Below are positions 57,089 through 64,000 of a stretch of DNA of 64,000 bases, piece by piece (position 1 is the first letter of the stretch; each line of letters begins with the position of its first letter). The notes under the pieces are model-generated. The model had not been told where the DNA came from, did no database searches, and saw nothing but the letters and a program-made list of their open reading frames with translations. Both the position numbers and the translations under genes were made by a program. Location: positions 124,001 through 188,000 of the forward strand of contig CAVUYM010000012.1 in the NCBI GenBank assembly GCA_963745675.1. Direction: 5' to 3'. The DNA is from JAUIIK01 sp963745675 (lineage in GTDB: Bacteria > Chloroflexota > Chloroflexia > Thermomicrobiales > CFX8).

Positions 57089-59452
57089 CTAGGTCAGTCC
57101 GAAGCGCCGGGCAGCCTCGACAGCGTCGTGCCGGGAGTGGACATCGAGTTTGGCCAGGATCGCCGTTACGTGATGCGAGACGGTTCGCCGCGAGATGAAT
57201 AGTTGCTCGCCGATCTCGCGATCCGTCATCCCGTCCGCCACGAGCTGCAGTACTTCGACCTCACGGCGGGTCAGATTATGGCTGGAGGCGGGCTGGTCGA
57301 CTGGTTGCGGCGCGTCGCGCGCCGCGACTATGGCTTCTTCCAACGAGAGCGCACGACCTTCCTCCCAGGTGGCAGTGAACTCTATGTCTCCCAAAGTCCG
57401 GCGCACGCTATCAAGGACGCGCTCTACCAGTTCCTGAGCGGCGCGACGGCGCGGAGTGCCGAAGATCTCGAGCTGGGCCTGCGCCGCCCCGAGCAGGCGC
57501 GCCGCCAGCGCCGGATCGCCGCCCGCCGCGGCCAGCAGGCCAATGCCCTCGACCACGCGCACAACGTCGTACCGGTCATCGATTGACGTCGCCAGTTCGA
57601 GCGCTTCCCCATAGGCTGCCGCCGCGCGCTCGAACTGCCCCGCGATAAAGGCCATCAGCCCGACATTCGTCAACGCCAGCGCGATGTGCGTGGTGTCGCC
57701 GAGCTGCCGCCAGGCTGCCAGCGCCTCATCGTGCTGCACGAGCGCGGTCGCGTGATCGCCGAGAGCGAAGGCCGCAACGCCAAGCAGGTTTGTGACGGCG
57801 GCTACCTCCCAGTGTTCCTCCGTGGCCAGGGCGTGGACCAGGCTCTCCTCAAGCAAGCGGATGGCAGCGACGGCATCATCCTGGTCGATCGCATTGCTAC
57901 CCATTCCTCGCAACACGCTGGCGACGTGCCGGCGATCACCGAGTCTGCGGTAAAGGGCCAGCGCCTGGGCGTGCAGCTCCTGAGCGCCCGGGGAATCGCT
58001 CAGCCAGTCCTTCAGGTCGGCCGCAGTGATGAGTGCATTCGCCAGGGTTTCAGGGCTGTCCTCGGCGCCCGGCAACGCGATCAGCGCCGCGAAGAGGTCA
58101 CTGCCTTCCTGGAAACGCCCCGGCATCATCCAGAACCAGCCGAGTGCATTTGCCAGACGGAGCGCCTGCTTGATTTCTCCTCGTTCGCGCAGCCAGCCGA
58201 GCGCGGCTCGGATATTGCCGAGCTCAGCCTCCAGCCGTTCTACCCAGATACCCTGATCGGGGCCGCTGAGCTCGGGACCGGCGCGCTCGGCGAGCGCCAG
58301 ACACCATACAGCGTGCGCCTGGCGAATCTCTGGCTCCTCGCCGCTCTGCGCCAGCAGCTCTATTCCATACTCGCGGATTGTCTCCAACATCCAGAATCGC
58401 ATGCCATCATTCGATGATTGCTGACGCAGGACGCTTTTGCGTATCAGTGAGGTGATGGCATCGACGACAGCATGGCTCTCGTCTGCTGCATCCGCGGCCA
58501 CTTCTTGTGCAGCTTCGAGCGTAAAGCCACCGACAAACACAGCCAGGCGCCGAAAGAACTGCTGCTCCTCGTGGGGTAGGGCGTCAACACTCCAGGCAAT
58601 GGCGTCACGCATCGTTTGCAAGCGTTGCGGAGCATCGCGCGGGCCGGTTATCAATAGAGGCAAGCGGCGCTCCAGGCGATCGAGCAGCGCCGCCGGAGTG
58701 AACATCGAAATCCGGGCTGCCGCAAGCTCGATCGCCAGTGGCAGACCGTCGAGTTGTCGACAGATCGCGGCGACGATAGAAGCATTTTCCGGTGTCAACT
58801 CGAAGTCGGACTCGGCTGCGGCAGCCCGCTCCGCGAACAGACGTACGGCATCAGTGGCAGTACGTTGATCGAGAGTCGTCAGGTCATCGTGATCCGGCAG
58901 TGCTAAGGGCGGCACGGCGTAGATGTACTCGCCCGACAACCGCAGCACTTCCCGACTGGTTGCCAGTACCTTGAGCGACGGACAGGCTGCGAGTAGATCT
59001 GCAATCAACGGTCCGGCCGCAATCAGATGTTCGACATTGTCCAGAATGATGAGCCCATGCCGCGCCCGCAGGAATGCTTCGATCTGCGCCTCAATCGGCG
59101 CTGTCCCGGTCTCCCGCACGCCAATTCGTTCCGCGATCGCGACCGGAACGAGATCCACCTCCCGCACGGACGCGAGAGGCACGAACCAAAGCCCGTCATT
59201 GAAATCGGCCAGCACTTCTTCGGCGACCCGGATCGCCAGTCGAGACTTGCCGACGCCGCCTGGGCCGGTGAGTGTCACAAGGCGCATGCCGGGACGACGC
59301 AGCAAACCCACGATCGCTGCGACTTCTCGGTCGCGACCGATAAACGATGAAAGTGGCAACGGGAGCGATGCCGGTCGTTCGGAGCTATCGTATCGGCGCA
59401 GCGGGATCAGTTGCGGGCCGGAGCGGTCCAGCGGTACGCTCGACATTTTCAA
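57089..59452 (-). CDS. AAA-TPR-LuxR transcriptional activator (MalT/LAL type)
   Basis: 787 aa, intact. Residues 36-320 are a STAND/AAA+ domain with Walker A TLTGPGGVGKS (63-70 core) and Walker B LIILDNVEH (about 134-142), and ATSREVLRLSGEYIY as sensor 1. Residues 420-680 are TPR-like helical repeats (HATALVQHDEALAAWRQLGD). The last 65 residues are a GerE-type HTH (LTRREVEVLQLVADGMTDRE; RRTVSHHVTAILAKLDVHSR). Such proteins need ATP and an inducer to activate. It is co-directional with, and 231 bp upstream of, the metalloprotease, which is a candidate target. Between 59453 and 59779 no gene was seen beyond the hairpin at 59718-59751. Confidence 0.9.
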   Translation of the reverse strand: MKMSSVPLDRSGPQLIPLRRYDSSERPASLPLPLSSFIGRDREVAAIVGLLRRPGMRLVTLTGPGGVGKSRLAIRVAEEVLADFNDGLWFVPLASVREVDLVPVAIAERIGVRETGTAPIEAQIEAFLRARHGLIILDNVEHLIAAGPLIADLLAACPSLKVLATSREVLRLSGEYIYAVPPLALPDHDDLTTLDQRTATDAVRLFAERAAAAESDFELTPENASIVAAICRQLDGLPLAIELAAARISMFTPAALLDRLERRLPLLITGPRDAPQRLQTMRDAIAWSVDALPHEEQQFFRRLAVFVGGFTLEAAQEVAADAADESHAVVDAITSLIRKSVLRQQSSNDGMRFWMLETIREYGIELLAQSGEEPEIRQAHAVWCLALAERAGPELSGPDQGIWVERLEAELGNIRAALGWLRERGEIKQALRLANALGWFWMMPGRFQEGSDLFAALIALPGAEDSPETLANALITAADLKDWLSDSPGAQELHAQALALYRRLGDRRHVASVLRGMGSNAIDQDDAVAAIRLLEESLVHALATEEHWEVAAVTNLLGVAAFALGDHATALVQHDEALAAWRQLGDTTHIALALTNVGLMAFIAGQFERAAAAYGEALELATSIDDRYDVVRVVEGIGLLAAAGGDPALAARLLGAAQAQLEIFGTPRRRAAQELVERVLDSVRRTLGDIEFTATWEEGRALSLEEAIVAARDAPQPVDQPASSHNLTRREVEVLQLVADGMTDREIGEQLFISRRTVSHHVTAILAKLDVHSRHDAVEAARRFGLT

Positions 59453-59717
59453 TTCCCTGCGTCACTGGCAAACCCGTGCGTATCGTTGCAATCGAATCGG
59501 AGACTGTCAACCACCACAAACGAGAGGGAATCATATACCAACAGGCTGCGGGAATTGCCCGGTCGTCCGCCACCTCTCCACTGGTTCAATTTGCTGCCAA
59601 AGGAGAGCGACGTGACTGGCGATACGAGCCTCACTAGCCACCTATCACCTAATCTCGTGAAGTCACTGCTTGCGTTCATCGAAATGAGATTCGTTGCGCT
59701 TCACTCTCAACGAGAAT

Positions 59718-59751
59718 CACCTCGGCCAGCGACGGTTCGCCAGCCGAGGTG
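59718..59751 (-). terminator. Terminator hairpin of the secreted small protein
   Basis: CACCTCGGC (59718-59726) and GCCGAGGTG (59743-59751) pair perfectly over 16 nt, 29 bp past the stop of the minus-strand gene at 59780. Confidence 0.55.
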
Positions 59752-59779
59752 TGCTAGCAGCAGGGCTTGGAGACAGCTT

Positions 59780-60349
59780 CTAGCAGTAGTAGATGGTGCA
59801 AGGACTCGGGGAGGCGACAAGGTATTCGCTGGCGATCACCGAGTAGCGGCCTACGGCTGATCCATAGCCGCGTACCTTGATGACGTAGTCATGCTGTTCA
59901 CCGAAGCTGCCGGGAGCGGTGAAGGTGATGCGGGATGCCAGGGTCGTCGAGCTGTAGTCGTCGTTCCAGGCGACGAGGTTGAACTGCGACTGGTCAAACG
60001 TCGGCTGGATGAAGGTGCCATCCTTGCGGGACCAGAGCTCCATGACGCTATCGCCGAGCATTCCGTAGATATTCGACGAATACGCTTCAGCCGGGGAACC
60101 CACTTCGGTCGTGATCGTATAGCTATAGCCGCCCTTGAGGGTGATCGCGAAGCACTGCGACATGCCCGCCCAGCGGATCTTGCCGAAGCCTGTGCCGTTC
60201 ACTCGCAGATCGGTGACAGTAGCGCAGTCTCCAACGGTGGCCGCGTCGGCCGAATGGGGAGCAGCCAGCGCTGCGCCAAGAGCGACGAGAGTCAAGACCG
60301 GTATCAGTGCCAGGCGGAGTCCGAAGGTCTTCAGTAGATGCGTGCTCAT
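59780..60349 (-). CDS. Secreted protein with pre-peptidase-like beta domain
   Basis: 189 aa from ATG 60349 (AAAGGA upstream; the frame opens at 60400 but that start lacks a ribosome site). Signal peptide: MSTHLLKTFGLRLALIPVLT, cleaved after SADA. The mature part is a beta-sandwich (CFAITLKGGYSYTITTEVGS; DYVIKVRGYGSAVGRYSVIA) like PPC/pre-peptidase domains, with cysteines at both ends (GDCATV; CTIYYC) that may pair. No catalytic residues. A small extracellular binding or inhibitor protein is inferred. Confidence 0.7.
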   Translation of the reverse strand: MSTHLLKTFGLRLALIPVLTLVALGAALAAPHSADAATVGDCATVTDLRVNGTGFGKIRWAGMSQCFAITLKGGYSYTITTEVGSPAEAYSSNIYGMLGDSVMELWSRKDGTFIQPTFDQSQFNLVAWNDDYSSTTLASRITFTAPGSFGEQHDYVIKVRGYGSAVGRYSVIASEYLVASPSPCTIYYC

Positions 60350-60553
60350 GTCCAGTTCCTTTCTGGGAGTTCGTACCGCCGCGTTCCAACAACGCGTCAT
60401 TAGATCCAGCGTATGGCTAACGACGAGGGAACTGAATGTGCGCTATATGTGCATCTGATTTCATTTTCATTTGTGGGCAGTCGGTCAGGCGATTAACACC
60501 TTGAGGCGCTAAACTTCAAAGGGATGCCTGCAATGCAAATCCGGGAGTAATGA

Positions 60554-61054
60554 GTGCCGGAGTCAGGAACAGAAAGCGTGCGTCTTCGGGATGTCAAGCC
60601 TGGCGACATCCCGGTGCTACATCAGCATCAGCTCAGCGCCGAGGCCAACTGGATGGCGGCCTTCACAGCGCCGGACTGGGACGACATCGACGTATTCACG
60701 GCCCACTGGTCGAAGTTGCTGGACAACAACGCCATCGGCAAGCAGACGATTCTCTACGGCGACCAGATAGCCGGTAGCATCCTGAAATTCGAGCAATTCG
60801 GGCAACCGTCGGTCAGTTACTGGATCGGCCAGGAGTTCTGGGGCAAGGGCGTCATGACGCAGGCGCTCGGGCTGTTCCTGGAACAGGTCGACGAACGGCC
60901 GCTCTACGCCCGGGCTGCCAAGGACAACACCGGCTCGATTCGTGTCCTCGAGAAGTGCGGCTTCACGATCATTGGCGAGGACACCGGCTTCGCCCAGGCA
61001 CGCAACGCCGATGTCGAGGAGTACATTCTGGAGCTTGCACCAGCCGCAGGCTAG
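60554..61054 (+). CDS. GNAT family N-acetyltransferase
   Basis: 166 aa from GTG 60554 (GGGAG upstream). The acetyl-CoA-binding loop is WGKGVMTQALGLFLEQ, preceded by VSYWIGQEFWGKG and followed by ARAAKDNTGSIRVLEKCGF, the RimJ/RimL-type Acetyltransf_3 pattern. It acetylates an amino group on an unknown acceptor. Intact; convergent with the DinB gene. Confidence 0.88.
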   Translation: MPESGTESVRLRDVKPGDIPVLHQHQLSAEANWMAAFTAPDWDDIDVFTAHWSKLLDNNAIGKQTILYGDQIAGSILKFEQFGQPSVSYWIGQEFWGKGVMTQALGLFLEQVDERPLYARAAKDNTGSIRVLEKCGFTIIGEDTGFAQARNADVEEYILELAPAAG

Positions 61055-61149
61055 CCAGCCCCGCTATCCGGGATGCCCTCGGTATCAAGCCACGATCACT
61101 CCGCCCAATCTGGCGACGACCAAGATCAGGACGCACAACGCGTCAACCG

Positions 61150-61672
61150 CTACATTTCCCCGTAAATGCCGGGCAAACCGTGTGAGCCGAGAGCCAGTGA
61201 AAGTTCGCCGCCGTGGTGGATCTCATGTTCGAGCACATGCCAGATAATCCATTGCCGGGAAAATGGAGGAAAAAGTTCTCGCTCTTCTTCCCGCAACGCA
61301 GCCGGCGGCTGAAAGACTTCATCAAGGTCATCGGGGGTCCAGCGGCCAAGAGCATCTTCGATCATGCCCCAGGTAGCTTCCAAACCCGGAGACGAGTTCG
61401 GCGGCGCTAAGGGGCGCTTGCTCGACTTCATCGGCAGGATCCCAGTGTGCGATAGGAGCCAGTTCCGGACTGCCTTCGCCCATCCAGATCTGGAACCACC
61501 AGACGCGGTTGGCTACCATGTGCTGGGCCACCATCCCGATCGTCCAGTGTCCCGGCGCAACCGGCAAGGCCAGTTGTTCGTCAGACAGCGGCGCAATGAT
61601 TTCGACGAGATTCTTCTGGTAGCTACCCCAGCCCTTATAGAAGGTGATCAATGGAAGAGCTTGTGTCGTCAT
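61150..61672 (-). CDS. DinB family protein, one frameshift
   Basis: A four-helix-bundle metal-binding DinB/YfiT-like protein, about 173 aa. Metal ligands are H in HMVANRVWW and H in HVLEHEIHHGGELSLAL. The N-terminal part stops after AELVSGFG in one frame and continues as LEATWGMIEDALGRWTPDD in the next; one extra G in CCGGGTTTGG (near 61385) accounts for it. Possible thiol-transferase or stress role; family function is often unknown. The end is at 61150. Confidence 0.82.
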
Positions 61673-61923
61673 CTCTATTTCGTCCTTTTATTCGTTTCTT
61701 GCGTTCGCAGCCGGCAAACGTGACCAATCCAGCCCGACGCTGGACGTTACGGCCGAATCCGAATAGTAGACCAAATGTTCTACCGTTACAATCTCACTGT
61801 TACACATCGAGATCCGAAGGAGAAGAGCGCGATCTCCTTCTTATTCTGCAGGCCCGTCTGATCCAAGGCACCGGAGCAAGTCACCTTGAGAGTACACTGC
61901 CACCGGAAGAGAGGATTCTATCA

Positions 61924-63505
61924 GTGAGTCTGAGACTTGGGATCGATGTTGGTGGGACGAATACCGATGCGGTGGTGCTGGATGAAACGGCACGGCTACT
62001 CGGCAGTTTCAAAGCCCCAACGACTGCCGATGTGACCGGCGGTATTCGAGCCGCGTTACGCGGTCTGGTCGCGCAACATCCCGATCTCGACCTCGACCGA
62101 ATCAGCCATGCGATGCTTGGGACGACCCACTGCACCAACGCGATCCTCGAACGGCGCAATCTCAATCGGGTCGGGCTGATCCGGATCGGCGCTCCGGCCG
62201 CGCTGGCGATCCTCCCATACGCAGGTTGGCCGGATGATCTGCGCGACCGCAATCGGCGGCAAATATGCGATCGTCGAAGGCGGTCACGAATACGATGGCC
62301 GCGAGATCCTGCCTCTCGACCGCGAGGCTATTCGCGAAGCTGCAACATCCTTTGTAGGTGAAGTCGATTCGCTGGCGGTCGTCAGTATCTTCTCGCCGGT
62401 TGACGCCTCGCATGAGGAAGCAGCCGCCGAGATACTCCGAAGCGTGCTCGGTGATCTGCCGGTGACCTACTCACACGAGATTGGCAGCATCGGCATCCTC
62501 GAGCGGGAGAACGCCTCGATCCTCAACGCCGCGCTGGTCGATGCCGCTCACACCGCAGCCTCCGGTTTCGAGCGGGCATTGCGGGAACATGGCATCCAGG
62601 CAGAGATGTTCATCAGCCAGAACGATGGGACGTTGATGGCGCTCGACTACGCCATGCGCTACCCGATCCTGACCGTCGCCAGCGGCCCTGCCAACTCGAT
62701 CCGCGGCGCGGCGTTCCTCTCCGGCCAGCAAGACGCAATCGTCATCGACGTTGGTGGGACGACAACCGATATAGGCATCCTGGTCAACGGCTTCCCGCGT
62801 GAATCTTCTATTGAAGTGGAGGTCGGCGGGGTGCGGACGAATTTCCGCATGCCGGACCTGCTCTCGATCGCACTTGGCGGCGGCACGCGCGTCGAAATTG
62901 ACGGCGAGACGCTTCGAGTCGGCCCGGAGAGTGTCGGCTACCGGATCACCGAGGATGCGCTGATCTTTGGTGGCGATGTTCTGACGCTGTCGGACGTGGC
63001 TGTTGCCCTGGGGCGGGCCCACTTCGGAGATCCGACGGCGGTCGCGCATCTGCCAGCCGAGTTTGTGAACAAGGTCCAGACCTGGATCGGCATGCGGGTC
63101 GAGGAGACGATCGACCGGATGAAGACCAGCGCCGAACCGATTCCCGTCGTACTCGTCGGAGGCGGCAGCGTCGTCATGCCATCGGCCTTTGCCGGCGCGT
63201 CGGTCGTCCACCGGCCGAAACACTTCGAGGTGGCCAACGCGATTGGAGCCGCCATCGCTCAGTGCAGCGGCGAGGTCGAACGCATCTTCTCTCTCGACGA
63301 TCACACGCGTGAGGAAGCTTTGGAGATAGCCCGGAACATGGCGAAGGACGAAGCCGTTAGAGCCGGGGCGGATCCTGCCACGGTCGAGATCATCGACATT
63401 CAGGAAGTGCCGCTGGCCTATTTGCCCGGCAACGCAACTCGCATCCGGGTTCGGGCGGCTGGAGACCTGGTTCTTTCCGGCTCGCAGGACAGAGAGGCGC
63501 GCTAA
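61924..63505 (+). CDS. Hydantoinase/oxoprolinase family protein (HyuA-like), one frameshift
   Basis: About 526 aa. From GTG 61924 (GAGG 61911-61914): LRLGIDVGGTNTDAVVLDET is the ASKHA ATP-binding opening, HAMLGTTHCTNAILERR follows, and IDVGGTTTDIGILVNGFPRE is phosphate 2. ALGGGTRVEID and VVLVGGGSVVMP are also typical. The frame breaks near 62245 (WPDDLR then TAIGGKYAIVEGGHEYDGR) by one inserted base. HyuA-like proteins with DUF917 partners probably hydrolyse hydantoin-like rings or amides using ATP. The next gene starts 2 nt later. Confidence 0.85.
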
Positions 63506-63507
63506 CC

Positions 63508-64000
63508 ATGCCCTGGGATCTGACACACGAAGACGTCCGCCGTATCGCAACCGGCGCTGGCATCCTCGGAACCGGCGGCGGCGGCAATCCCTATCGCGGC
63601 ATGGTGCGGGCGTTGCAGGAACTGGATCAGGGCCGCAGCCTTACCATCGTCCGGCTCGACGAGCTGCCCGACGATGCATTGATCGTTCCTCTCGGCGGCA
63701 TGGGCGCGCCGACGATCGGGCTGGAGAAGATCGGACGCGGTGACGAGGGCGCGGTCGCTATCCAGGCGCTCGCCGACTATCTCGGCGTCGAGATTACGGG
63801 CGCGGCGCCAATCGAGATCGGCGGCAGCAACTCATTCGCCCCGATGATCGCCGCCGCCCAGCTTGGACTTGTGACGGTCGATGTCGATGGCATGGGCCGG
63901 GCTTTCCCCGAAGGCTCGATGATCTCCTACTATTTTGATGGCAAGGCTCCGTCGCCAGTCGTGATGATCGACGAACAACATCAGAAGATCATCTTCGAGC
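63508..64000 (+). CDS. DUF917 (S-methyl thiohydantoin-like) protein, partial
   Basis: From ATG 63508 the frame is open to the window end (164 residues): MPWDLTHEDVRRIATGAGIL, then GTGGGGNPYRG, LGGMGAPTIGLEKIGRGDEG, GGSNSFAPMIAAA and VDVDGMGRAFPE. These Gly-rich blocks are the DUF917 N-terminus. It is cut by the window edge. Two-nt spacing to the HyuA-like gene indicates an operon. Confidence 0.9.
   Translation, partial: MPWDLTHEDVRRIATGAGILGTGGGGNPYRGMVRALQELDQGRSLTIVRLDELPDDALIVPLGGMGAPTIGLEKIGRGDEGAVAIQALADYLGVEITGAAPIEIGGSNSFAPMIAAAQLGLVTVDVDGMGRAFPEGSMISYYFDGKAPSPVVMIDEQHQKIIFE

Noticed and set aside
59411..59860. 149-aa forward open frame between the LuxR regulator and the secreted protein gene
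   Set aside because: Low-complexity, no motif, runs into the start region of the regulator and the terminator hairpin.
62471..63550. 359-aa reverse open frame across the HyuA-like gene
   Set aside because: Shadow; forward frame carries the ATPase-fold motifs.

Overview
The window looks like a chromosomal segment from a moderately high-GC, non-proteobacterial bacterium, most plausibly a member of the Chloroflexota (Thermomicrobia-like). This is inference from content: secreted proteins with Thr/Pro-rich linkers, an N-terminal WERTDKPVADG-type domain fused to NHL repeats, TadE/TadG-like pilus proteins, a heliorhodopsin, a MerR-cobalamin sensor, and paired hydantoinase/DUF917 genes. No tRNA, rRNA, CRISPR array or intact transposase was seen. 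LAYOUT. 1-235 is the 5' end of dnaA (minus strand), followed by about 700 bp rich in inverted repeats. 933-2310 is an M20 peptidase. 2311-7363 holds a promoter-driven small gene, a MerR-B12 regulator, two tiny membrane proteins, an SDR-DUF2867 protein and a heliorhodopsin. 7384-15681 holds a cytoplasmic molybdopterin S/N-oxide reductase, a Tat-exported GVxGxS-repeat protein, an ABM monooxygenase, a membrane PAS-GGDEF protein, a very acidic protein and an SDR. 15695-21586 is a tandem pair of secreted NHL-repeat proteins, one badly broken. 21705-33712 is a catabolic stretch: serine hydrolase, M20 peptidase, HAD phosphatase, S9 peptidase, alpha/beta hydrolase, LLM flavoprotein, duplicated creatininase-like protein and MFS transporter. 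33827-38635 carries two divergent TadE/TadG-like operons around a LuxR-type regulator and a perfect 15-bp inverted repeat. 38920-40974 is a methyltransferase and threonine dehydratase. 41135-50040 is the most unusual part: three tandem paralogues, each an ECF-sigma-like N-terminus fused through one transmembrane helix to an extracytoplasmic beta-propeller and Ig-like tail. 50074-64000 holds a broken Uma2 gene, phosphoribosyltransferase, lipoprotein, PIG-V-like mannosyltransferase, secreted metalloprotease, a large AAA-TPR-LuxR regulator, a secreted small protein, GNAT, DinB, and the hydantoinase/DUF917 pair. HOW THE GENES FIT. Light and redox sensing (MerR-B12, heliorhodopsin), surface proteins and pili, membrane-anchored sigma-like sensors and amide/peptide scavenging all suggest a surface-exposed heterotroph that senses its surroundings. 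DATA QUALITY. At least 15 genes carry apparent frameshifts, mostly single-base, repairable by reading into an adjacent frame. They reach very high density only in one NHL copy and in the third sigma fusion, which look like real pseudogenes; the rest may be sequencing errors or young mutations. Coordinates below span the whole repaired gene where this applies.
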